DNA of 64,000 bases from Bos javanicus (Eukaryota; Chordata; Mammalia; Artiodactyla; Bovidae): positions 60,710,829-60,774,828 of the forward strand of contig NC_083880.1 of assembly GCF_032452875.1 (NCBI RefSeq), in the 5' to 3' direction. Under the pieces are notes generated by a model. That model was not told the origin of the DNA. It did not search any database and saw only the letters and a program-made list of their open reading frames with translations. The position numbers were made by a program, and so were the translations under genes. Within the stretch, counting starts at the first letter, position 1. The number at the start of each line of letters is the position of its first letter. This document shows, in pieces, positions 44,146 through 54,800 of the stretch.

Positions 44146-45410
44146 AAGACAGATTAAAAAAAAAACAAAAAACAGGTTATCTTAAAAAGTATAAGCAGAT
44201 ACATGCCTAACTTTATCTTATAATCTATAGAATATGGAATGAATCCATACTCCTTTTCCAAAGGAATGCCTGACAGGAGTAGCAATAAAGTTATAAATGA
44301 CAATCATCAATCAGATATAATAATTCAGGTGAAGCTTATCTCTCTCGAAGCAAGTGGGTAAGTGGTCAGGAAGGAAATACAATGTGCTTTAACTTTGTAT
44401 GAAAAATAATGTTCAGTTCCATGTTGTTTAACATAGTTCTGTTTTTTCGATTGTCAAAATCTGTGCCCCCTCAAGCATATAAACTCCAAAGCTTATATGG
44501 TTATTCACTTATGTATTTCTGCCTCATGTCTGTGAAATGGAGATAACGATGCCTACATCAAGCTTACTGTTTACTGACAACTTACATTCATGGTTCTATC
44601 AGCACACAAGCTGAGGCTCTTTATCTTCCCAGGTGCTTATTAACATTGTTTAATTAATTAACAATGCAGCAATTTTAACAGGGTAACGTGGTCCAGAGAA
44701 AACTTACATTATGCACTTGACATTTCATTTAAAAATTTTCCTTAAAACTGAAAGATTTCATTATGAGATACATTTCAAATGTACTTTATTAAATCTGATA
44801 GCTAATTAGAGCCTAAGAAATCATAAAAAAATTACACAATAATATTCAATCAAAAGTTAGTTTTCTGGGCATATTGGCATATTAATGTAGTTTTCTTAAA
44901 AAAAGTTAATCCCCAGCAAAAGCAGATATTTTTTTGCTTTCTGGGAGAGATCTAGGAGGACAGGAAAGGACTAGGAGTGTTTATAAGAATAGACCAGTAG
45001 CTCTTTCCATCAGGGAGGTGGTGCTCATCAATATTGAGACTCAATACTCAGATGACTTTCTGGTTAAAATCATTTGTTAAGATAGGTGATAATTGGGCTA
45101 TTTTTATCTTGACAACTGAGATAAAACTATAAACCGTCAATGTTTAGGGACCCAGAACCAATTTATTATTATTTTAGCATGATTATCCTTTCAAGTTATC
45201 ATAATCTGTTACTGGCTTCTTATCTAAGAATATACAGGGCCTTATGGTAAGGTTTTAGGGTAAATGACTAGCAAGTAAAAATCAAAGACTGCCTTCAGGA
45301 GACCAAAGCCACACCCACTGCCTGATGGACAGGATTACCTATTAACCCCATCATTTTGGAGTCTGCCTAACACCAGAAAATCCTTTAAGTTCTGATAGCC
45401 ACATACTGAC
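44146..45410. other. AT-rich intergenic DNA, nothing recognised
   Basis: No gene, promoter or firmly assigned repeat. Confidence 0.5.
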
Positions 45411-45658
45411 AAGAAAGGCTGTTGAAATTTATTTAGTTAGACACATTGAGTTACTACTGCTGTTTGGAGTCTGTTTCTGAAGACTTTCCATTATAGGTTA
45501 GTATAATTTTTTTCAGGTAAGAAACTTGGTTTCAACTGTTTCTTGTTTAAATAGTCCTAAAAGTATTTCCCCTGGGATTTTCTCCACATAGAGAAGTTAT
45601 CCATATAATTATTTTTAAACAGTCTTCCTAGCTTTGGGAAGACTTTGCCCTCCCTCCA

Positions 45659-45687
45659 ACACACACACACATACACACACACACACT
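45659..45687. repeat. (CA)n microsatellite
   Basis: 'acacacacacacatacacac' type run with one T interruption. It may lie in the 3' UTR part of the TMEM242 pseudogene. Confidence 0.85.
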
Positions 45688-45897
45688 TGAACATAACCAA
45701 ATCAGCTGTAAAGTACAGCACACAGAAATGACTGTCGGCCTCCTGTGAGGACACTGAATGCCGTCTATCCCATAGGTAAGTCAGCAATCTGCATGTGTTC
45801 CTGAGGAGAAATCAATTGAGTCCCTCTGCTGTTGTGGCTTCTCCAAAGACAGCCCTTCCCATAACAGTTGTTCTGGACTTTATCCACCATGCTCAAC

Positions 45898-46525
45898 TCA
45901 TTTGCATTTCAGTGCTTCCTCCCACTCAACAGTCAATCCAAGAGTTCTTCAGAGGGACTTCCCTAGTGGTCCGATGGCTAGAACTCTGCACTCCCAATGC
46001 AGGGGGCCCGGGTTCCATCCTTGGTCAAGGAACTAGATCCCACATGCTGCAACTAAGACCCTAAGACCCAGTGCTGACAAATATTTTTTAAAAAAGAGTT
46101 CCTGGGAATTGTTGGAAATATTGATTGCATTTTACTTCAAAAGTCTTTCATCTGCTTCAAAGTTATTGTGAAGATTAAATAATCTGCTATATCTAAATGT
46201 ATGGTACAATGCATTGTGGACTCCCAAAGTTTTCCAGATGTGAAGCTGATCACAGCAACCCCACACCATGCATAAAGTGAGCCCCACCCCAGGGCTCGAA
46301 AGGTAAGGGAATACCTACTCTCCAGTAAGAATGCGTGGCCTTGTTGAGCCATTTAGGACTTTGTCTTTTAGCCAAGGATAATGTAACAAATCCAGCTAGC
46401 ATTCCTATTGCAGCATCAGTACCAAGGAGAATTCCACCTTTAACCAGGAAAAGCCAGTCATCAGTGGATACTAGAGCCTCCACCTGGCAGGACAGCTCTG
46501 CGATCCCAGTGCCTTCTGTCTCCAT
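45898..46525 (-). pseudogene. TMEM242P: TMEM242 processed pseudogene, interrupted by a CHR SINE
   Basis: On the minus strand the frame from 46525 begins METEGTG and carries DDWLFLVKGGILLGT and GMLAGFVTLSLAK, matching the first half of TMEM242, a mitochondrial inner-membrane protein linked to ATP synthase assembly. A frame break near 46300 leads to RALGWGSLYAWCGVAVISF in another frame, a second break leads to WKTLGVHNA, and the C-terminal pieces KMQSIFPTIP and VEWEEALKCK with a stop (45898-45900) follow. No introns are present, so it is a retrocopy. About 55 nt of unrelated, MIR-like sequence lies between GVHNA and the KMQSIF segment. A CHR SINE (45948-46093) splits the last codons. It cannot encode the protein. 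Confidence 0.88.
45948..46093 (+). mobile_element. CHR-type SINE inside the TMEM242 pseudogene
   Basis: Head 'gggacttccctagtggtccg', B-box 'gggttccatccttgg', tail 'tttttaaaaa'. AAGAGTTC is duplicated at 45940-45947 and 46094-46101. Pseudogene homology resumes on both sides, so the SINE arrived after the retrocopy. Confidence 0.92.
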
Positions 46526-46639
46526 GTTTATCTAGTCTCCTTTCCTTTTAAGGGCATGACCAAAAACTGCACATGTTTCTTCTGCTCACATTTGCCAAAA
46601 CCTAATCACATGGCCTTATGTAGCTACAAGGGAGGTTGG

Positions 46640-46780
46640 GAAATGAGATCTTTATTTTTATTTATGTTTTCTTTATTATTTATTTATTGAAGTATAGTTA
46701 ATTTACAATATTGTGTGCTTTTTCCATAGCAGTCTTTTCTGTTGACCACAGTGTGCAGTGCTATTTAAAACATTTTCCTG
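46640..46780 (-). mobile_element. L1 3'-end fragment
   Basis: 'ttattgaagtatagttaatttacaatattgtg' followed by 'gttgaccacagtgtgcag' is the complement of a cetartiodactyl L1 3' end. Confidence 0.75.
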
Positions 46781-46864
46781 TGATTTTTAAGAGGGGGAGA
46801 AGTTTGGGAGCTCTGGCCTAGTGTTCTCTCTCTTTTTTAAAAATAGATTTTTAAACATAGAATG

Positions 46865-47158
46865 ATAGGTTTAAACAATTTTATTTTATTTATTTATTTA
46901 TTTTGGCTGTGTTGGGTCTTAGATACAAGATGCAGGATCTTTTGTTGTGGTGCATGGAGACTTTAGTTGCGTTATGCAGGCTCCAGAGCATGCAGGATTC
47001 AGTAGCTGCTGCATGTAGGCTTCTCTAGTTGCAGCTTGTGGGTTCTCTAGTTGCTCCTTGGCATGTGGGATCTTAGTTCCCTGACCATGGAGCGAACCCG
47101 CATCTCCTGCATTGCAAGGTAGGTTCTTAATTGCTGGATCACCAAGCCTTGTGTTCTA
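46865..47158 (-). mobile_element. CHR-type SINE, long form
   Basis: 'tatttattttggctgtgttgggtcttag', repeated 'ggcttctctagttgcagc' body, reverse B-box 'gaccatggagcgaacccgc', ending 'ctggatcaccaagccttg'. Confidence 0.88.
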
Positions 47159-47254
47159 TGGAAACATTCCCCTATTGAAGTGTGACTGATTTTAAATTAA
47201 TTTGCTCCTTCCAAATTATTTTTTAAAACAGGAATGCACTTTTAAATCTGTGCT

Positions 47255-48320
47255 CTATCTAGCAAATCTGAGGTGTGGAGAGAGAACTGGAGTGCGGTAA
47301 GGGTGGGAGCTGGTACTTGTAGTCTTGGAGTAAGGGGCAAAGTGGGGTGTTTATTTGTATGGGTGGCGGTGGGAGTAAGCAGTCTGACTCTACATTACTT
47401 TGAAGGTATTGCTGACAGATTTGGATGTGGGAGGAGAGATGAGTCAAAAGATGAGTTAAGAATGACTCCAGGGGAATTCCCTGGCAGTTCAGTGGTTAGA
47501 GCTCTGCACTTTCACTACAGGCCACAAGCCTTCCTGGGTGTGGCAAAAAAAAAAAAAAAGACTCCAGGAAGAGAGATGCCACTTTGAGTTGGCTAAAATT
47601 GGGGAAATACTGAGTGTTAGTTGCCTCTCAGGTACCCAAATGGAGATGCTGAGTAGGCAGTTGGATGTATGTGACTGGAAGAAGATGGAGAGGCTGGAGA
47701 TGTGAGTCTAGGAGGCATCTGGGTAAAGATGGCATCTTAAGTCACAAGACTGAAAGGGAGCACGAATGGATAGAAAAAAAGAGAGGGCTGAGTCCGAGTC
47801 CTGGGGCAACCTGGGAGTAAAGGGAGAAAAAGAGAAAGCAGGGAAAGAGAAGAAAATGAGGTGGGAAGCAGCGCTAGAGAGTGGTTTCCAGGACACCATG
47901 TTTAGAAAGTGTGTCAAGGAGGGAGTGATCCATTGTGTCAAATGCTGCAGATTGGCTAAGGAAGATGCACACAGAGAAGTTTAGCAAAATGGAGCTCACT
48001 GGCAGCGCTGACAGTGGCAGTTTCAGTGGAGAGGTGGAGAGTGAAAGCCTGATTGAAGAGGCAAAAAGGAATGGGAAACAGTAGGCAAACCTCTTTAGAA
48101 GTTTTGCTTTAAAGTGAAGCAGAAATGGGAGGGTAGCTGGATGGGAAATGTTCGCTTTTTTTTTAACAGAAGAAATTAAAATATGTTGGTAAAGCAGTGA
48201 AAATACAGAGGAGAGGGTGATGGAGAAAATGGGGGAAATTCCTGGGGGAAAGTCCTAGAGAAAATGAGAAAGGACAGGTTTCAGTGCACAACAGGAATCG
48301 AGGTCAGCAAGCAGTTTACA
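47255..48320 (+). mobile_element. L2 LINE 3' region with nested SINE
   Basis: Collinear L2: 'ggatgtgggaggagagatgag', 'gatgctgagtaggcagttggatg', 'tgagtccgagtcctggggcaacc', 'gtgtcaaggagggagtgatcc', 'tgtcaaatgctgcagattgg'. It explains the open frames at 47273-47984. Confidence 0.82.
47473..47559 (+). mobile_element. CHR SINE fragment with target-site duplication
   Basis: 'ggaattccctggcagttcagtgg' head, a short body and a poly(A) tail of 14-15. GACTCCAGG is repeated at 47464-47472 and 47560-47568. Confidence 0.92.
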
Positions 48321-48540
48321 GGGTCTCAGTAGGGAGGCATGTGGGTGGGTGAATGAGGTGATGTGAACCTGAGTTTACTGATTCCCATGATTTTTCCGGT
48401 GAAACAGGAAGCAACGTAATTAGCCAAGAGTAAGGATGGAGAAGGACGTGATGGAGGTTTGCTGAGAGGAGGAATATGACATAATTCTTTAGCATGATAG
48501 GCGGGGCCAGCTGAGGGGAATTTGAAACCGCGATGCGTGG
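48321..48540. other. Short intergenic stretch before the C20orf96 promoter
   Basis: No feature recognised beyond possible L2 tail sequence. Confidence 0.4.
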
Positions 48541-48606
48541 AATGTGGCGAGAGCTACTTTTTCCAGTGCGATATTGGTCCCTCTAGGCGTTCGGTAGTCT
48601 GCGTCC

Positions 48607-48620
48607 GTTTCCTTGGAGAC
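48607..48620 (+). promoter_or_regulatory. RFX X-box motif in the C20orf96 promoter
   Basis: GTTTCCTTGGAGAC has a left half-site GTTTCC and a right half-site GGAGAC, close to the RFX consensus. X-boxes of this type sit within 200 bp upstream of many cilia genes. Confidence 0.55.
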
Positions 48621-48779
48621 GGAGACAGGCGAGAAAGCATCAGGTGTCTCTGGGAAGTTTGAGTGGCCTTGGTTACCGCGCGATCAACGCTGAAACAAGG
48701 AAGTTGGAGAAGCCGAAGAAACAGGCATCCCCCAAAATCGGGGCCCCAAAGCCTCGGGACTCTTCTTCCATTCTCCCTA

Positions 48780-48812
48780 ATGGCGCGCAACTTTCCAAAG
48801 TATGTGAAAGCG
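48780..48812 (+). CDS. C20orf96: C20orf96 exon 1 (coding part)
   Basis: ATG GCG CGC... encodes MARNFPKYVKA and ends at GCG|gtaagg, a strong donor, phase 0. It lies in the CpG island downstream of the X-box. The ATG context (A at -3, G at +4) is good. The start is inferred because the upstream frame is not open far. Confidence 0.65.
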
Positions 48813-51800
48813 GTAAGGAAGGAGATGGAGTACGCATGCGTGGCCCCCAACCCAGCGCTGGCTGGGTCTTCTCCGGGTGTCGTCCCGCTCGTTTGACCCC
48901 GCCCTCTCCCCCCCACCCCCTTATCTCCCTAGCCCCGCCTCTCTCGCGTGTTCTCAGGCTCCTGCTAGGCTTGTGTCCTTAGTGACTGAGGTTTCGGGTT
49001 CGAGACCCCATCCCAGTTTCACGCTTGCTGCTTGCATCCTCACGGGTTGGGACTGATGGGAGTATTTTCCCGACCCAACACTTTGCAGACGCAGCCGCTC
49101 TGGGATCGGCTCCACAGTCCCCCAGTTCCAGGTTCTGGTGAGTCCAGAAGGGCTAGGGTCGGTGTGGGGGTGGGGCTTGCTGACCCGGGGCGTGCCTCAG
49201 AACCTCAGTTTTCTCACTGTCTTATTAGGAGGTAAGGATATATTATGCTGCTCCCTTCTTTATCTCTGATTGCATATCTGCTTTCCTATCGGGTCTTTTC
49301 CATGTCTTCTGTTTCTCAGTTCTTAGCACCTCCCGGCCTGGATGTGCTTAGTAAATTCTGGCTGGCTGATGCAAACTTGATAACATTTAGGGAGCACTTA
49401 CCACATGCTTTACAAATATCTTTTGGAATGTTTGTACCAACGTATGGGGGTAGGTTTTTAAATTCGGTCCAGTTTACAGATGAGAAAATTGAGGCTCAGA
49501 GAGGTAAACCCACTTGGTCAAGGTTACAGATATCAGTAAGGGGGGAAGCTGGGATTTGAGCCCATGAGCTGTGTGACTGATTTGTGTTATGTCTGGTAGG
49601 ATTATGTTCCATGGCAGCGGTCCAAGCAGAGAGCCAAGCCATCTGCTCTGCCTCCAATCCCACAGCCTGTGGGCACTAAGAAAAGCGAAAGGAAGACCTG
49701 GTCTACCATCCAGCCAGGTGGGCAGAGGTCCTTGGGCGCTGGAGAAGGAGGTGGGGACAGGATGGGGGTAGAGGTTCTTGGCCCTTGGTGACAGCATTTA
49801 TATCAGGGTAGGCTAACTGCTATAACAAACAGTCCCCAGATTTGAAGTATTAATACAGATGCTCGTTTCTCATTTATGTCAAAGTACATTTGTGGATCTG
49901 GGGGGAGGGCGGTAATCTTTTTCACATGATCATTCTGGAGTCTAGGCTCCATCACCTTGTGACTAGGACATCTTGTAAGGTCCTGAAGTCCTCTGTTGGG
50001 TCCTTTTGCATCCAGCAGAAAGAAGAAAGAAAGCAAGAATATGGATGATCTTGTGGACAGATCTTTTTCAGGGCCTAGACTTGAAGTGACAGACATCACG
50101 CCCACTCATATTCCGGTGTCCTTAACTCAGCCACATGCCCACCCTTAACCCCAAGGAAAGATGGGAAATGTAGTCCAGCTAGGAAAAGAAAACAGAGTTT
50201 GGTGAACTTGGGATAATCTCTGCCACATCACTGTCACGCCTTCCAGGGGAGTTCTGAGGCCTTGGCTTAGGCAGACATGGATTCAGATCTTGGTTCTCTC
50301 ATCTGCTCTCTTGGGAAAGTCATTCATCTCTCTAAATTTCTGTTTCCTCATTTTTAAAATGAGGACACTAATACTTACCTGATATGATGTGAGAGTTAAA
50401 TGAGAAGATCCGTGTAAAGCCCATTGTTATTCAACCTTATGAGACTCAGCACTCCTTTTAATGACATATATTTTGTAATATTCCTTTAATATCCTGAAAT
50501 AAACTTCATAGATAATATAATCTACCTATGTATATAATTTAAAAGTTAATATAATGCCCTAACTGTAAAGTAAAGAAAAAATACAAAAAGAAATGAAAAA
50601 GAAATGCAAAATACCAAGAAAAAGAAATGCAAAAAGGCAAAATGGCTGTTTTAGGAGGCCTAACAAATAGCTGAGAAAAGAAGAGAAGCTAAAGGCAAAG
50701 GAGAAAAGGAAAGATATACCCACTTGAATGAAGAGTTCCAAAGAGTAGCAAGGAGAGATAAAGACTTCCTCAGTGCTCAATGCAAAGAAATAGAGGAAAA
50801 CAATAGAATGGGAAAGACTAGAGATCTCCTCAAGAAAATTAAAGATACCAAGGGAACATTTCATGCAAAGATGGGCACAATAAAGGACAGAAATGGTATG
50901 GACCTAACAGAAGCAGAAGATATTAAGAGGTGGCAAGAATACACAGAAGAACTATACAAAAAAGATCTTCACGACCCATATAACCACGATGGTGTGATCA
51001 CTCACCTAGAGCCAGACATCCTGGAATGTGAAGTCAAGTGGGCCTTAGGAAGCATCACTATGAACAAAGCTAGTGGAGGTGATGGAATTCCAGTTAAGCT
51101 ATTTCAAATCCTGAAAGATGATGCTGTTAAAGTGCTACACTCAATATACCAGCAACTTTGGAAAACTCAGCAGTGGCTACAGGACTGGAAAAGGTCAGTT
51201 TTCATTCCAATCCCAAAGAAAGGCAATGCCAAAGAATGTTCAAACTACCGCACAATTGCATTCATCTCACACGCTAGTAAAGTAATGCTCAAAATTCTCC
51301 AAGCCAGGTATCAACAGTACATGAATGGTGAAGTTCCAGATATTCAAGCTGGATTTAGAAAAGGCAGAGGAACCAGAGATCAAATGCCAGCATCTGTTGG
51401 ATCATTGAAAATGCAAGAGAGTTGCAGAAAAACATCTACTTCTGGTTTATTGACTATGCCAAAGCCTTTGACTGTGGATCACAACAAAATGTGGAAAATT
51501 CTTAAAGAGATGGGAATACCAGACCACCTTACCTGCCTCCTGAGAAATCTGTATGCAGATCAAGAAGCAACAGTTAGAACTGGACATAGAACAACAGACT
51601 GGTTTCAAATCAGAAAAGGAGTACATCAATGCTGTATATTGTCATCCTGCTTATTTAACTTATATGCAGAGTACATCATGCGAAATGCTGGGTTGCATGA
51701 AGCACAAGCTGGAATCAAGATTGCCTTATGGCAGAAAGTGAAGAAGAACCAAAGAGCCTCTTGAGGAAAGTGAAACAGGAGAGTGAAAAAGTTGGCTCAG

Positions 51801-54800
51801 CATTCAGAAAACTAATCATGGCATCCAGTCCCATCACTGCATGGCAAATACATGGAGGAAACAATGGAAACAGTGACAGACTTTATTTTTGTGGGGCTCA
51901 AAAATGACTGCAGATGGTGACTGAAGCCATGAAATTTAAAGACGCTTGATCCTTGGAAGAAAAGCTATGACCAACCTAGATAGCATATTGAAAAGCAGAG
52001 ACATTACTTTGCCAACAAAGGCCCGTAGTCAATCTATGGTTTTTCCAGTAGTCATGTATGGATGTGACAGTTGGACTATAAAGAAAGCTGAGCACTGAAG
52101 AATTGATGAAGAATTTTGAACTGTGGTGTTGGAGAAGACTCTTGAGAGTCCCTTGGACTGCAAGGAGATCCAACCAGTCCATCCTAAAGGAAATAAGTCC
52201 TGAATGTTCATTGGAAGGACTGATGCTGAAGCTGAAACTCCAATACTTTGGCTATCTGATGCGAAGAACTGAGTCATTGGAAAAGACCCTGGTGCTGGGA
52301 AAGATTGACGGCAGGAGGAGAAAGGGACGACAAAGGATGAGATGGTTGGATGGCATCACCGACTTGATGGACATGAGTTTGAGCAAGCTCTGGGAGTTGG
52401 TGATGGACAGGGAAGCCTGGCATGCTGCAGTCCATGGGACAGCAAAGAGTTGGACATGACTGAACAACTGAACTGAACTGAATGGAATTGTAAAGTAAAG
52501 GAAAAGGCAAGTTATTTACATTTAAATAGCAAAGGTTTCATTATGTAAATGTTCAGGATGGCATGAGCAAGTCATCAGAAGCTTACTCATAGATGTGGCA
52601 TCATGGTGAATGTAACAGTTGCAAATGCTGACTGACACATGATGGAAATTGGGGACTCAAATACCAAGAGGGATTTTTCATTGCAACCCGATTTCCAAAG
52701 TTGTGTCATCTCTTACTAGAGTTCTAAACAAAACAAGGCACAATCTTCCCCTGACTGTAGCTGCCTCATTGGAAAATTCAGCATTATGTTGTTGTTTAGT
52801 TGCTAAGTTGTGAATGACTCTTTGGGACCCAATGGACTACAGCACCAGGCTTCCCTGTCCTTCACCATCTCCCAGAGCTTGCTCAAACTCATGTCCGTTG
52901 AGTCGATGATGCCATCCAACCATCTCATCCTCTGTCACCTCCTTCTCCTGCCCTCAATCTTTCCCAGCATCAGGGTCTTTTCCAGTGAGTTGGCTCTTTG
53001 CATCAGGTGGCTATAGTATTGGAGCTTCAGCTTCAGCATCAGTCCTTCCAGTGAGTATTCAGGGTTGATTTCCTTTAGGACTGACTGGTTTGATCTCCTT
53101 GTAATCCAAGGGACTCTTGGTAGTCTTCTATAGTACCACAATTCAAAAGCATCAATTCTTCAGCACTCAGCCTTCTTTATGGTCCAACTCTCACATCTGT
53201 ACATGACTACTGGAAAAACCATAGCTTTGACTATATGACGCTTTGCCGGCAAAGTGATGTCTCTACTTTTCAATATGCTGTCTAGGTTTGTCATAGCTTT
53301 CCTTCCAGGGAGCAAGCATCTTTTAATTTCTTGGGTGCAGTCACTGTCTGCAGTGATTTTGGAGCCCAGGAAAATAAAATCTGTCACTGTTTCTGTTTTT
53401 TTTCCATTTTTATAGTTACATGTAAAACAAAATCAGGTTCTGGGATCAGATCATTATAATCGGATTTTACCTATGTCAGTATCTATTAGGACTTAGAAAA
53501 GTTAAACAAGATAGGAGAATTCTATGTTCTATGGGGTTGTCCTGTCTGGGAGATATTGGACCCTTAGTTTTTATGTGTACCACAGATTCCCCCAGCAGTA
53601 TATGTAAATACCCCTGTTGAGCTGTTGAGAGTCATTGATGTAAAGTGATAAGCACACGACATTGTGATAGTGACAGAAGTTTTGTCTTTGGTCCTATTCA
53701 AACAGCATCTACAAGGAAACGCTTGCCCTTTCCTTTCATTGGGAAAGCAGTGAGGTATGTAATAGACACAACCACAACCAGAACAAGAGCAATTAACATA
53801 TGCCAAGGACATATGTGCTAGATACTATCTGAGCAATTTACGCATATCACTTCATTTAATCTTCCCAACAGCCCCGTGAGATGGGTGCTGATGTTATCAC
53901 CTCTTAGAGATGAGGAACCTGAAGCACAGACAGGTGCAACTCCCAAGGCACACAGGTAGGAGGGGCACAGCCAGGCTGTGATATTTGGCAGTTTGGCTCC
54001 AGGACCCAGAGTCAACCACTGGAGAAATGTAGACCTGAGCTGGTGTTCCAGTGTCCCTTCTTGCTAGCAATTCTATTTGAGTTACTGATCCCAGCCTCAG
54101 TTTCCTTCCCTGTGGAAACGGGCACAAAGATTCCTGCCTTGTTCAAGTGTAATCTATGTAAATAACAACAGTTAGCATTTGCTGAGGACTCATTTTGTGT
54201 TAGGCTCTATTGTAGAGGCCTTATTTGTTCATTCATCCATTCATTCATTCATTCATTCATACATCCATTCAGCAGCAGCCATTTGCTGAGCCCCCGGTGT
54301 ACACAGCATTGGGCTGAGTGTTGTTGACTTAGGAGAAAGATTGGTTTCTGGCCGTGTAGTTCATAGTCCCAACCTCACACATGTAATTACACAAAACTTT
54401 AAATACACTTGTAGGGACTTCCATGGTGGTCCAGTGGTAAAGAATCTGCTCTCCAATGCAGGGGACTTGGGTTTGATCCCTGGTTGGGGAACTAAGGTCC
54501 CAATGCCTTGGGGCAACTAAATCAGCTGTGCTGCAATTAGAGAGCCCACGAGTCACAGCAAAGTGCAGCTAAAAAGAAAAAAAAAATACACTTATAATTG
54601 AAGGAGGTCATGATCCCATTCATGGGCTTCCCTGGTGGCTCAGTGGTAAAGAATCCGCCTACAATGCAGGAGACGCAAATGACCAGGGTTCAGTCCCTGG
54701 GTCAGGAACATCCTCTGGATGAGGCAATGGCAACCCACTTCAATATTCTTGCCTGGGAAATCCCATGGACAGAGGAGCCTGGTGGGCTACAGTCTCTGGG

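Larger units (their letters stand above)
48541..49160 (+). promoter_or_regulatory. C20orf96 CpG-island promoter
   Basis: CpG-rich, repeat-free segment around the first coding exon. It includes an X-box GTTTCCTTGGAGAC at 48607-48620, about 160 bp upstream of the proposed start codon, and a related half-site GGTTACC at 48671-48677. A minus-strand transcript from the same island is possible, but nothing shows it. Confidence 0.7.

Noticed and set aside
46250..46525. 91-aa minus-strand frame as a small membrane protein gene
   Set aside because: It is the first part of a frame-broken TMEM242 retrocopy.
50724..51764. 346-aa frame as a host gene
   Set aside because: It is the reverse transcriptase part of a BovB LINE and has lost its catalytic motif.
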